Below, in pieces: positions 17,616-26,140 of a stretch of DNA of 64,000 nucleotides (its first letter is position 1; each line of letters opens with the position of its first letter). The notes under the pieces were generated by a model. It worked only from the letters and a program-made list of their open reading frames with translations. It did not search any database and had not been told where the DNA came from. The translations under genes and the position numbers were made by a program. Origin of the DNA: Candidatus Tyrphobacter aquilonaris (GTDB lineage Bacteria; Vulcanimicrobiota; Vulcanimicrobiia; Vulcanimicrobiales; Vulcanimicrobiaceae); assembly GCA_003133745.1 (NCBI GenBank), contig PKZD01000017.1:25405-89404 (forward strand), given 5' to 3'.

Positions 17616-18515
17616 TTATCTTGCGGTGAGGATGCAGGCGTAGTTGATTGGGGTGCGCGGCTCCTCGGGTCCCTTCCCGTCGCGCACGTTGAGCACGATC
17701 TCCGACTCGATGCGGAAGCGTGTCTCGAGCATGTCGCGAACCTCCTGCGCCGATATGTAGAGGTAGATATGGTCGATGTTCGCGGCCCAGACGGCGGTCG
17801 TGAGGAAGATCGTGCCGCCCGGCGCGAGCAGACGGCTTAGCGTCTCGAGCAGCTCGACCGGCTTCTCGAGATGTTCCAGCAACTCGCCGCAGATGATGCG
17901 GTCGAACTTGCGGTCTTCGGGGAGCGCGAACACGTCTTTCTTGTCGATCATGGGCGCCCCGCCGGCGTTGATCCGTGCAATCGCGCGGCCGAACGCGACC
18001 GCGCTCTCGCTGATGTCGATCCCTTCGGTCGTCCAACCGGGATTGCGGCGCGCGAACTCCGAGATGAAGATGCCGGTTCCCGCCGGCGCTTCCAGCAGTG
18101 TCCCCGTTGCCGATGCCGTGTCGCAGAACTCGCGGTGGAAGTAATCGAGGATCTTCGTGTGGTTCACCCAGAACGCGGTCGAGAGAAAGAGGCCGTTGAG
18201 GTACCGGCGGTCCATGACCTCAGGGTTGTCGTACACGATCGCCCGCACTTCGTCGTAGCTCGAGTACGCGTAGTGTCCGGACTTGTCGAGATCGATCTGC
18301 AGGCGCACGAACTCTTCGGAGAGCGCGATGAAGTCGCGCAGGGCGGCGCGAAACGCGTCGGAATCGCCGCCGCACTTCTCGAACATCAGCCGGCAGATCC
18401 TCTCGCCGATCGCGCGGTCGTAGTCGGCCGCGCGCACGCGTTCGGGGATCGCGGCCGTCGCCCAGCTCTCGGCCAGCATGGTCAGCGCCGATGCAAACAG
18501 CTCCGCGTCAGTCAT
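17616..18515 (-). CDS. Class I SAM-dependent methyltransferase
   Basis: A protein of 299 residues. An N-terminal helical region of about 125 residues precedes the Rossmann core, with motif I LLEAPAGTGIFISEF, an acidic residue in TEGIDISESA, motif IV FDRIICGELLEHLEKP and post-motif LLAPGGTIFLTT. The substrate cannot be read from sequence. Its place between the FkbH/MBOAT genes and the NHL-SGNH genes suggests it modifies the acyl group or acceptor in that pathway. It diverges from the VOC gene at 18609. Confidence 0.8.
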   Translation of the reverse strand: MTDAELFASALTMLAESWATAAIPERVRAADYDRAIGERICRLMFEKCGGDSDAFRAALRDFIALSEEFVRLQIDLDKSGHYAYSSYDEVRAIVYDNPEVMDRRYLNGLFLSTAFWVNHTKILDYFHREFCDTASATGTLLEAPAGTGIFISEFARRNPGWTTEGIDISESAVAFGRAIARINAGGAPMIDKKDVFALPEDRKFDRIICGELLEHLEKPVELLETLSRLLAPGGTIFLTTAVWAANIDHIYLYISAQEVRDMLETRFRIESEIVLNVRDGKGPEEPRTPINYACILTAR

Positions 18516-18608
18516 CGTCGATGCTTCTTCGCACCTCTGCCGCGCAGGTCATCCGGCGCATCGCGACAGCCAGGGAGGCCGCAGGAAGGCGCGGTATAGG
18601 TCGGCGCG

Positions 18609-18998
18609 ATGCATTTTCACCACGTCGGCGTTGCGTGTGGCGATCTGGACGTCGACGAGCGCGCGTTCGCCGCGCTCGGCTACGCCCGCGAAAGGGACGA
18701 GTGCGTCGATCCCATCCAGAACGTGCGCGCGCGCTTCCTCGTCGGTCCGGGTCCGCGCGTCGAGCTCGTCTGCGATCTCGAGCCCGGCGGGCTCGTCTCC
18801 GATCTCGTCAAGCGCGGGGTGAAGGTGTATCACTTCGCCTACGAAGTCGACGATCTCGACGACGCGGAGCGACGGCTCTCGGAGTCAGGCGGGAAGCAGG
18901 TCGTCGCGCGGGCGCCCGGCGCCGCTTTCGGGATGCGGATGCTCTGCTTCTACGCGCTTCCCAACATGGTGCTGATCGAGCTTATCTCGCGGACATAG
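18609..18998 (+). CDS. VOC-family protein (methylmalonyl-CoA epimerase/glyoxalase fold)
   Basis: A protein of 129 residues. The opening FHHVGVACGDLD, the central RVELVC and VYHFAYEVDD, and the C-terminal NMVLIELI give the His/Glu metal-ligand pattern of vicinal-oxygen-chelate enzymes, closest in layout to methylmalonyl-CoA epimerase. It is the only plus-strand gene inside module A, and its end overlaps the converging SGNH gene by 17 bases. An epimerase-type enzyme near an acyl-CoA mutase and an ACP pathway fits a role on acyl thioesters, but this is inference. Confidence 0.75.
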   Translation: MHFHHVGVACGDLDVDERAFAALGYARERDECVDPIQNVRARFLVGPGPRVELVCDLEPGGLVSDLVKRGVKVYHFAYEVDDLDDAERRLSESGGKQVVARAPGAAFGMRMLCFYALPNMVLIELISRT

Positions 18999-20004
18999 GC
19001 GCGCCGGGCAGCGCGACCGGCCCGGCGGCGGCTCCGAGCGTTGCCGCGAGCATCGCCGCGAGCCGACGCTGCCCGTCCGCGCGCAAGTGCGCGTTATCGA
19101 AGAAATACTCGCCGGGGAACGCGCGGTCCCAGTCGACCACGCGCGCGCCGTGGCTGCGGGCCAGGCGCGCGAGGTAGTCGACGTTGGCGCGGTACTGCGG
19201 CGCGTCGATATAGTCGTGCATCAGCGCATGGTTGGTCGGCGTCATGAAAGCGAGCACGGAGATTCCAGCCGCACGCAGCGTGTCGAGCGTACGTTCGAGG
19301 TATCGCACACCGACATTGCCCTCGGTCAGCGGTGAGAGGTCATAGGTTCCTTCCAAAATATCCGCAGTCGGATGCGGGACGACGACGGTATCGACGTCAC
19401 CGTAGAGCGTCGCGCGTATGTCGGCGCGCATTGCGTAGACGAGCGAGAGCGAGTCGAGATCGCGGTCGACGCGTGCGCGCAGGCCGTCGTCGCTCGGGAC
19501 GCCGCGCAGCATCGCTCGATCTTCGGCGCTCAGCAGTGGTGCGGCGAGCCCCGCGATCCCCGGATCCAGCGTTTGGTACGTATCGTCCGCGGCGTTGAAG
19601 GCCTTTTGGTTGATCTCGATCACGACGAGGCGCGGCCGGATCCCTTGCGCGACGAGGAGCTTTGCCAACACGTAGTAGTTCGGCGGGCTCCCCGCTTTGA
19701 GCGCGAAGTTCGCACACGCGCAGCCGTGCGACTCGAGGAGCGAGACGGCGTTGGCAGCCGGCGGCAGGCGATAGCCCCACACGACCGAGTCGCCGAGAAA
19801 GATCGTCTGCGGCGGGCGCTCGCGCACGTATGCGAGCTCGCGCTGCAAGTACGTCGGCGAGAAGTCGCTATCGAAGCGCAGCAGATGCGGGAACCAGCGC
19901 GCGAGCGAGGCGTTCTCCGCGGCGACGGTCGACACGATCGCCAAGAGCGCGACGAGCGTCGGCGCGATCCAGCGCGACGCGCGTGCCGCAAATGACCATC
20001 TCAT
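18982..20004 (-). CDS. DltD/AlgJ-like membrane-anchored SGNH protein (module A)
   Basis: A protein of 340 residues with one N-terminal helix (IAPTLVALLAIVSTVAA) and a periplasmic SGNH domain: IFLGDSVVWGYRLP (nucleophile), FALKAGSPPNY, LVVIEINQKAFN (Asn block) and FFDNAHLRADGQRRLA (Asp-x-x-His). It starts 4 bases after the MBOAT stop, the classic MBOAT-SGNH pairing of DltB/DltD and AlgI/AlgJ systems, in which the SGNH protein passes the acyl group to an extracytoplasmic polymer. Clear paralogue of 29678-30709, with shared YLQR, EIN and DNxHL blocks. Confidence 0.85.
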   Translation of the reverse strand: MRWSFAARASRWIAPTLVALLAIVSTVAAENASLARWFPHLLRFDSDFSPTYLQRELAYVRERPPQTIFLGDSVVWGYRLPPAANAVSLLESHGCACANFALKAGSPPNYYVLAKLLVAQGIRPRLVVIEINQKAFNAADDTYQTLDPGIAGLAAPLLSAEDRAMLRGVPSDDGLRARVDRDLDSLSLVYAMRADIRATLYGDVDTVVVPHPTADILEGTYDLSPLTEGNVGVRYLERTLDTLRAAGISVLAFMTPTNHALMHDYIDAPQYRANVDYLARLARSHGARVVDWDRAFPGEYFFDNAHLRADGQRRLAAMLAATLGAAAGPVALPGAPMSAR

Positions 20005-20008
20005 CGCG

Positions 20009-21445
20009 TCAGAACCCCTTGTACACGATGTGCGGCGCAGGCGAGTTGAGGATCACCGTTACCGAGACGAGGAGGACCGCGAGCGCGGAGTAGAGCGCGA
20101 TTCGCGCATAGCGCGTCGGCGCGAGCAGCGGCCCTTGGGCTTCGAGCATCGTGAGGGCGTCGGCGGCGGCCTTCAGCATCGCCAAGAGAATCGTCGCGCC
20201 GGCGAACAGCAGCGCCAGCGCCAATGCGACGCCGCCGACTCCGAGGCTCGCGACGAACGTTCCGAGCTGCGCCCACGTCGACCAAAACCAGAGGGACGCG
20301 AAGGCGAAGTAGGCCAGCGTCGCGCCGCGCGAGAGCGCCGCGTGGACCGGGTTCGCGCACAGGTTGCCGTACCGCGCGCGGCCGAGGCGTCGCGTCATCG
20401 CGATCTCGTACAACTTGTTCACGCTGACGCCGAAGCCCAGCAGCACGCCGAGGAAGATGAACATCGACGTCTGTCCGTGCCAGACGCCGACGAAGAAGAA
20501 CGTCACGAAGTAGGCGAGCACGCCGAACACCGGTGCGACGCTCGGCGACGGATAGCGCCGCATCAGCGCCAGCAGCAGCGGCGAGTAAACGTACGTCTTT
20601 GCCCAGTTGGCCAGCGTGATGTGCCAGCGCCCCCAGAAGTCGATGAACCCCGAGGCCATGAATGGCCGATTGAAGTTCTCCGGCAGTTCAAGCCGCAGAA
20701 AGCGTGCGACGCCGATCACGAAGTCGGTGTAGCCGGAGAAGTTGAAGTAGAGATAGACCAGAAAGACCGCGGTCAACAGCGCCGCGTCGGCCGCATTCCG
20801 CGCAACGCCGCCCGAAGCGGAGAGGTTTGCGAGCAGAATCGCCTGCGCGTGTGCGAGCAGCGGTGAGACGATGCTGACCTTGAAAAACCCGACGAGGATG
20901 CGGCGTAGCGCAATCGCGGCGTCGGAGGCGCCGAGCGGCGCCGGCCGTACCGATTCGAAGCGGTGATAATCGCGATAGAATTGGATCGGTCCCGCGACGA
21001 GGCTGGTAAAGTTCAGCGTATAGTTGACGTAGTCGACCGGTCCGACGCGTTGCGGGAGCGCGTCCTGGTACGCGTCGATGATCAAGTGAAGCACGCGGAA
21101 GAAGACGTACGACATCCCGACCGTGAAGTACGCAAACGGCAGGAATGCATCGGAGGGAATGAACGCATAGCGCTTCAAGCAGCAGAATGCGAAGACGATG
21201 CCCACGCAGATCGCGGCGAACACCACGCGCTGCTTGCTCCGTTCCACGAGCTTCATGCAGCCGTAGCCTGCGAACAGGAGCGCCGCGAACGGCGCGAGCT
21301 GCCGTGGATCGTGGGTAAAGCTGAGGATGAAGGCGAGGTTCGCGACCAGCAGAACGGCGCGCCGCCAGCCGCTCGCGCGCGAACAATTGATCGCGATCGC
21401 GACGACTGCCGCGAAGCCGAGAAACTCGTACGATGGGACGTTCAT
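20009..21445 (-). CDS. MBOAT O-acyltransferase with a C-terminal DltX-like tail (module A)
   Basis: A protein of 478 residues with about 11 membrane helices. MBOAT signatures are NFSGYTDFVIG, FWGRWHITLANWAKTYVYSPL and GVWHGQTS with the catalytic His. The ATG at 21445 overlaps the FkbH stop (ATGA). After the usual MBOAT core there is an extra hydrophobic helix (IALYSALAVLLVSVTVIL), and the protein ends in IVYKGF. This helix plus a terminal aromatic hexapeptide with an invariant-position Tyr mirrors DltX, whose C-terminal Tyr carries the acyl group between DltB and DltD. I infer a fused DltX-like shuttle. The acyl donor is probably the ACP encoded upstream. Confidence 0.88.
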   Translation of the reverse strand: MNVPSYEFLGFAAVVAIAINCSRASGWRRAVLLVANLAFILSFTHDPRQLAPFAALLFAGYGCMKLVERSKQRVVFAAICVGIVFAFCCLKRYAFIPSDAFLPFAYFTVGMSYVFFRVLHLIIDAYQDALPQRVGPVDYVNYTLNFTSLVAGPIQFYRDYHRFESVRPAPLGASDAAIALRRILVGFFKVSIVSPLLAHAQAILLANLSASGGVARNAADAALLTAVFLVYLYFNFSGYTDFVIGVARFLRLELPENFNRPFMASGFIDFWGRWHITLANWAKTYVYSPLLLALMRRYPSPSVAPVFGVLAYFVTFFFVGVWHGQTSMFIFLGVLLGFGVSVNKLYEIAMTRRLGRARYGNLCANPVHAALSRGATLAYFAFASLWFWSTWAQLGTFVASLGVGGVALALALLFAGATILLAMLKAAADALTMLEAQGPLLAPTRYARIALYSALAVLLVSVTVILNSPAPHIVYKGF

Positions 21446-23364
21446 TTCTGCGCGGGCGAGCGCTCGAACCCGCTGCGGTCGACCGCCATCGATTCCTCCG
21501 GCGGTTCTGCCGCCGTCTCCAGTTCCCACGTCGCCGCCTCGGCGCCGTCGGTGACGAGGCGGAAGCCCAGCTTCGCGTAGTGATCGCGCACCATCGCGTT
21601 GCGCTCGGTCGGAACGTAGCGTCCGACGAGGCGCTCGATCTTAACTGCGCGCGCGTGCCGGATGATCTCGCGCAGCACCATGTGTTCGACCCGCCGCCCG
21701 AGGACGCGGCAACTCATTACCCACGTGTCGATCTCCCACGTCCGCTCATTCGTGGGGCGGCAGATCGCGACGCTGATCATTCCGTTGTCGCCGTACGTGT
21801 CGATCAGCCGCACTTGCAGCGTGAAGAAATCCGGATCGGCTTCGAAGCGCGCTACCTCGGCTTCGTCGTAGCGGCGCGTCGTGAGGTTGAACTGGTTCGA
21901 CTTATTGATGAGTTGCGCGATCCGGCTGCGCCCCGTCACGTTGAAAGGCCGGAAGACGATGCGCATCTCGAGCGAGGCGAGATACGCCTCGACGTCGCCG
22001 ATAGCACCGCGCAGCGCCAGCCGCAGCGCGTTGTCCTGGTAGAAGCTCGCGCGCTTGCGATCCTCGTCGGAGAATGCGATCGTTTCGAAGTAACCGGCCG
22101 CCGCGAGCGTGCGCGCGTAGAGCGCCGGGTCGTCCGGCAGCTCCGGAACGGCGACCTGCGGCAGCATCTCGCGGACCAAACCGCGCTCCACGCGGTTATT
22201 GTCGAGTAGCACCATCGAGTCGAGCCCGAGCGCGAGCTCCTCGGCGATCGTTGCGATGTTCGTTGCCTTGTCGCTCCAGTTCGCTTGAAATGCAGCGATG
22301 TGCTCTTCACGCAGCAGCATGTCGGGGTGCTCGGCGAACGGCCGGCGCGCAACCGCGTCGTCGTTCTTCGAGGAGACGGCCAGAACGATGCCGCGCTCGC
22401 GCAGCGCGAGCGCCGCGCGCTGCACGTCGAGGAACGCTTCGCCGGTCCAATCACCTTGGCCGAGCACAATTCCCTCGAGCCCGTCGTCGCCGATCACCCC
22501 GCCCCATAGCGTGTCGTCGAGGTCGAGGATCAAGCAGCGGCGGCTCTTCCCGCGCAGCGCGCCGACGATGCGACAGACGTGATCGGCATAGAGCGGAAGG
22601 AAGCGCGCGTCGAAGGGCAGCTTCGCGACGTTCCATTGCCGAGGCGAATGCCAACTCGCGAGGCCGACGGTCTCCGCCAGCGCGGCGACGTCGAACACGA
22701 CGTCGTCGCTGCCGCGTACGCTCTCCACGAGCGCCGCATTGAACCTCGCGCAGAGGCTGCGCATCGTGCCGGGGACGACGCGGTCGTAGCTGCCGAACGC
22801 GGTCTCGGGCGGCGGCGCCAACGTCTGGACGATCACGCGTGCGCCGGCGTTGGCGTGGAATGCGGCGCGCAGCGCGTCGAGGTGCGCGACAGCGCCGGCG
22901 ACGATGCCGCGCGCCGTCTCCTCGTCGTAGAGTCCCGTCGTCAGCGGCAGCCCGCGAAAGTCGAGCGCAAGCAGCACCGCGTCGGGACGCGCGCTGTTGA
23001 TCCGCGACTCCGGCGACATCGCCTCCTGCACCGTCTGCGCGAAGTCGGCCTCGACGCAGCGCAAGGAAATGCCGTGGCGCGGCGCGGAGCCGATCAGCGC
23101 CGGCAGCAGCGGCTCGAGCATGACGTTCCCGACGACTGCGAGCAAGAACGGCGTGAGCGGCGACAACGAAGCGTCCCGCGCGGACAGCGCGCCGATTGCT
23201 TCCGCGAGCTGGCGCAGATGATTTTCGTTCAGCGCATGGTTCGCGAGGAGCGCAATCGCGCGGCCCGACGCTTCGGGATCGCCGGCGAGCGCACGACAGC
23301 GGGCGCGGAAATCCGCAGGCGGCTGTGGCAGCCATTCGAGCTTCGCGTAGAGGTCCTGACTCAT
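21442..23364 (-). CDS. FkbH-like HAD-superfamily protein (subfamily IIIC) with GNAT-like C-terminus
   Basis: A protein of 640 residues with the full FkbH layout: an N-terminal SGNH-like region (about 70-260), the HAD core at about 278-430 (LILDLDDTLWGGVIG with the D-x-D-x-T motif, VSSKND, VLLDNN) and a C-terminal GNAT-like domain (IDTWVMSCRVLGR, RDHYAKLGF). Characterised FkbH enzymes dephosphorylate 1,3-bisphosphoglycerate and load the D-glyceryl group onto an ACP. The ACP gene lies 42 bases upstream and the MBOAT overlaps downstream, so glyceryl-ACP made here is the probable donor for envelope acylation. Confidence 0.9.
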   Translation of the reverse strand: MSQDLYAKLEWLPQPPADFRARCRALAGDPEASGRAIALLANHALNENHLRQLAEAIGALSARDASLSPLTPFLLAVVGNVMLEPLLPALIGSAPRHGISLRCVEADFAQTVQEAMSPESRINSARPDAVLLALDFRGLPLTTGLYDEETARGIVAGAVAHLDALRAAFHANAGARVIVQTLAPPPETAFGSYDRVVPGTMRSLCARFNAALVESVRGSDDVVFDVAALAETVGLASWHSPRQWNVAKLPFDARFLPLYADHVCRIVGALRGKSRRCLILDLDDTLWGGVIGDDGLEGIVLGQGDWTGEAFLDVQRAALALRERGIVLAVSSKNDDAVARRPFAEHPDMLLREEHIAAFQANWSDKATNIATIAEELALGLDSMVLLDNNRVERGLVREMLPQVAVPELPDDPALYARTLAAAGYFETIAFSDEDRKRASFYQDNALRLALRGAIGDVEAYLASLEMRIVFRPFNVTGRSRIAQLINKSNQFNLTTRRYDEAEVARFEADPDFFTLQVRLIDTYGDNGMISVAICRPTNERTWEIDTWVMSCRVLGRRVEHMVLREIIRHARAVKIERLVGRYVPTERNAMVRDHYAKLGFRLVTDGAEAATWELETAAEPPEESMAVDRSGFERSPAQK

Positions 23365-23406
23365 CGAAGTTCTCGTCTCACCCCTCCGAGCGCGCGCCGC
23401 GCGACG

Positions 23407-23652
23407 CTACGCGTTGACCTTCGCGTCGATGAGCTGCGCCAGCTCTCCGACGTTCTTCAGCGAAGTGATCTCCGAGGCGGCGAAATTGATTCCGAAAGCC
23501 CGCTCGACGGTAAAGATCACGCGCAGGTACGCGAAACTGTCCCAGCCCGCGACCTGATCGGCAGTGAGATCGGGCCGCGCGACGATCGAATCGTCGTTGA
23601 ACACCTCGCGGAGAAGTTCGGTGAGGCGCTGGTAGATGTCGTCGAGGGACAT
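23407..23652 (-). CDS. Acyl carrier protein
   Basis: A protein of 81 residues, acidic and helical. The phosphopantetheine site is GWDSFAYL with Ser39. The DSF variant instead of DSL is common among ACPs dedicated to special pathways. It is followed by the FkbH gene on the same strand. In FkbH pathways a discrete ACP accepts the glyceryl group; in Dlt systems the carrier DltC hands its acyl group to the MBOAT. It diverges from the TylF-type gene with 72 bases between starts, so a shared promoter region is likely. Confidence 0.9.
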   Translation of the reverse strand: MSLDDIYQRLTELLREVFNDDSIVARPDLTADQVAGWDSFAYLRVIFTVERAFGINFAASEITSLKNVGELAQLIDAKVNA

Positions 23653-23724
23653 AGAAGAGGCGTCATTGAATCCCCCACGCTGTGCCTGAAGTCCTTTTCA
23701 CGCACGGCGCCGGCCGTTGATCGC

Positions 23725-24483
23725 ATGACCGCCGTAGCGTTGTACCTCGACCTGCTGAAAGGCGTTCTCACCGACACGCTGTACGCGCCGGAGCCAGATC
23801 CGAACGCGAGCGACGCTGCATTCTTGCTGCAGTTCACGAGTCACTATGTCAAAGGCCGCGCGATCTCGATGCTGCCACGGGCGCGCCTCGACAACATTCA
23901 GGCGTGCGTCTTCGACGTCGTCGAGCGGGGCGTTCCGGGCGATCTCATCGAAACCGGGGTGTGGCGGGGCGGCGCGACGATCTTCATGCGCGGGATCCTC
24001 AAGGCGCTCGGCGTCACCGACCGCAGCGTCTGGGTCGCGGACTCGTTCGAAGGTTTGCCGGAACCCGACGCGGAGCGCTTTCCGCGCGAGGCTCAGGCGT
24101 ATCATAGCGGCGTCATGACGAACGTATTCGATCGCTTCGCGGACACGGAGGAAGCGGTGCGGCGCAACTTCGAGGCATTCGGGTTGCTCGACGATCAGGT
24201 GCGCTGGCTGAAGGGCTGGTTCAAGGACACGCTGCCGCAGGCGCCGATCGAGCGGCTCGCGGTCATGCGGCTCGACGGAGACTTCTACGAGTCGACGATG
24301 GATGCGCTGACGGGCCTCTACGAAAGGTTGTCGGTCGGCGGCTACGTGATCGTCGACGACTATGGCGAGGACGACTGGACGTACTGCCGTCGTGCCGTCG
24401 ACGAGTTTCGCGCGGCGCGCGACATCGCCGACCCGTTGATCCAGATTGATCGGCGCTGCTTCTACTGGCGTCGCGGCGGCTAA
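23725..24483 (+). CDS. TylF-family SAM-dependent O-methyltransferase
   Basis: A protein of 252 residues. Features of the TylF/macrocin O-methyltransferase family are PGDLIETGVWRGGATIFMRG (SAM loop), VWVADSFEGLPEPD, RLAVMRLDGDFYESTMDAL and GGYVIVDDYGE, with acidic metal ligands in the last two. A much longer reading upstream is antisense to FkbH and ACP and is rejected; the ATG at 23725 gives the family length. It is divergent from and probably co-regulated with ACP-FkbH. Methoxymalonyl-ACP pathways pair FkbH and an ACP with an O-methyltransferase, so methylation of a glyceryl-type unit or a sugar is plausible. Confidence 0.85.
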   Translation: MTAVALYLDLLKGVLTDTLYAPEPDPNASDAAFLLQFTSHYVKGRAISMLPRARLDNIQACVFDVVERGVPGDLIETGVWRGGATIFMRGILKALGVTDRSVWVADSFEGLPEPDAERFPREAQAYHSGVMTNVFDRFADTEEAVRRNFEAFGLLDDQVRWLKGWFKDTLPQAPIERLAVMRLDGDFYESTMDALTGLYERLSVGGYVIVDDYGEDDWTYCRRAVDEFRAARDIADPLIQIDRRCFYWRRGG

Positions 24484-24508
24484 AGCGCGCCACAGTCATG
24501 CGCAGACC

Positions 24509-26140
24509 TTAGAATACGCTCCGCTCGACATACCTGCCGTAGACTGCGACCATCGCTTCGACGAGCTCACCCTCCGTGCAATAGGCATTGGCACACGCGA
24601 TCAGGTGCGGCATGACGTTGTCGTTCGGGTCCGCGCAGGCGCGCTGCAGGCGTTCGAGCGTGGCGCTCACCTTCTGCGGATCGCGCGACGATCGCACGTG
24701 CCGCACGGCCTGCACCTGGTCGCGCTCCGTCTCGTCGGTGACGCGCAGGAAGTCGATGCCGGCTAAGTCGTCCGGCTTCTTGAACGCATTGACGCCGACG
24801 ATCACGCGCTCTTTGTTCTCGATCGACCGCTGGTAGCGATAGCTGGCATCGGCGATCTCTCTTTGGAAGAATCCTGCCTCGATTGCCGCGATGACGCCGC
24901 CGTATTCGGCGATCTGCGCGAAGTAGGATTCTGCTTGGCGCTCCATCTCGTCGGTGAGGGACTCGACGAAGTACGAGCCGCCGAGCGGGTCGACGACGTT
25001 CGTCACGTTCGTCTCGTATGCGAGCACCTGTTGCGTGCGCAACGCGGTCTCCGCCGATTTCTCGGTCGGAAGCGCATAGGCTTCGTCCATCGAGTTCGCG
25101 TGCAGTGATTGCGTCCCGCCGAGCACCGCAGCGAGCGCCTCGTACGCGACGCGCACGAGGTTGTTCTCAGGCTGCTGCGCCGTTGCGCTGCAGCCCGCGG
25201 TCTGCGTGTGGAAGCGCAAGTGCCACGACCGCGGATCATTCGCGCCGTATTGCTCGCGCATGTGTCGGGCGTAGATGCGACGAGCTGCACGGAACTTCGC
25301 GATCTCCTCAAAGAAGTCGATGTGCGAGTTGAAGAAGAACGAAAGGCGCGGCGCAAAGGAGTCGACGTCCATGCCGGCAGCGATGCACGCCTCCACGTAC
25401 GCGAAGCCGTCTGCGAGCGTGAACGCTAGCTCCTGCGCGGCCGTCGATCCCGCTTCGCGAATGTGATAGCCGGAGATGGAGATCGTGTTCCAACGCGGCA
25501 TTTCGCTCGTGCAGAATGCGATCATGTCGACGATGAGACGCATGTGCGGACGCGGCGGAAAGATCCACTCCTTCTGCGCGATGTACTCCTTGAGAATGTC
25601 GGCTTGCACCGTTCCGCCGAGCACGCGGCGTGAAATGCCTTTCTTCTCCGCGGCGGCGACGTATTGCGCGAGCACGATCGCCGCGGGCCCATTGATCGTC
25701 ATGGACGTCGTGATCGCGCCCATGTCGATGTCGGAGAAGAGCGTCTCCATGTCCGCGAGCGAGTCGACGGCAACGCCGCACCGCCCAACCTCGCCGCGCA
25801 CTTCGGGTGCATCGGAGTCGTACCCCATGAGCGTCGGCATGTCGAACGCAATCGAGAGCCCCGTCTGCCCTTGCGAGAGCAGGAACTTGTAACGCCCGTT
25901 CGTTTGCCGCGGCGTACCGAACCCTGCGACCTGGCGCATCGTCCACAGCCGGTCGCGATAGCCGTTCGGATGCAGGCCGCGCGTGTACGGATAGAAGCCC
26001 GGATCGGCGAGATCGCGCTCGTAGTCGAGATGCGCAACGTCCTCGGGCAGGTAGAGCGCTTTGAGCGAAACGTCGGAGATCGTGCGGTCGAGGGCGCCGG
26101 AGCCGGGTTCCTTTCGCACCTTCGAGCGGGGCTCGATCAT
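24509..26140 (-). CDS. B12-dependent acyl-CoA mutase, large subunit (isobutyryl/2-hydroxyisobutyryl-CoA mutase type)
   Basis: A protein of 543 residues covering only the substrate-binding TIM barrel (LSIAFDMPTLMGYDSD, STSMTIN-like ITTSMTING, DILKEYIAQKEWIFPPRP, SISGYHIREAG). The cobalamin-binding D-x-H-x-x-G domain is absent, so a separate small subunit is needed and is not in the window. At positions equivalent to methylmalonyl-CoA mutase Tyr89 and Arg207 this protein has Val71 and Gln189. The Gln matches isobutyryl-type mutases and argues against a carboxylated substrate; the Val resembles the Ile of 2-hydroxyisobutyryl-CoA mutase. The ATG at 26140 overlaps the NHL-SGNH stop (ATGA); a longer reading to 26398 is antisense-like and rejected. 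Confidence 0.88.
   Translation of the reverse strand: MIEPRSKVRKEPGSGALDRTISDVSLKALYLPEDVAHLDYERDLADPGFYPYTRGLHPNGYRDRLWTMRQVAGFGTPRQTNGRYKFLLSQGQTGLSIAFDMPTLMGYDSDAPEVRGEVGRCGVAVDSLADMETLFSDIDMGAITTSMTINGPAAIVLAQYVAAAEKKGISRRVLGGTVQADILKEYIAQKEWIFPPRPHMRLIVDMIAFCTSEMPRWNTISISGYHIREAGSTAAQELAFTLADGFAYVEACIAAGMDVDSFAPRLSFFFNSHIDFFEEIAKFRAARRIYARHMREQYGANDPRSWHLRFHTQTAGCSATAQQPENNLVRVAYEALAAVLGGTQSLHANSMDEAYALPTEKSAETALRTQQVLAYETNVTNVVDPLGGSYFVESLTDEMERQAESYFAQIAEYGGVIAAIEAGFFQREIADASYRYQRSIENKERVIVGVNAFKKPDDLAGIDFLRVTDETERDQVQAVRHVRSSRDPQKVSATLERLQRACADPNDNVMPHLIACANAYCTEGELVEAMVAVYGRYVERSVF

Noticed and set aside
22579-23724. Long upstream extension of the TylF-type methyltransferase
   Set aside because: It is antisense to FkbH and ACP, is Arg-rich and low-complexity, and the family length is met from 23725.
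24509-26140. Calling the gene methylmalonyl-CoA mutase
   Set aside because: The two residues that define the methylmalonyl pocket (Tyr89, Arg207 equivalents) are Val and Gln.
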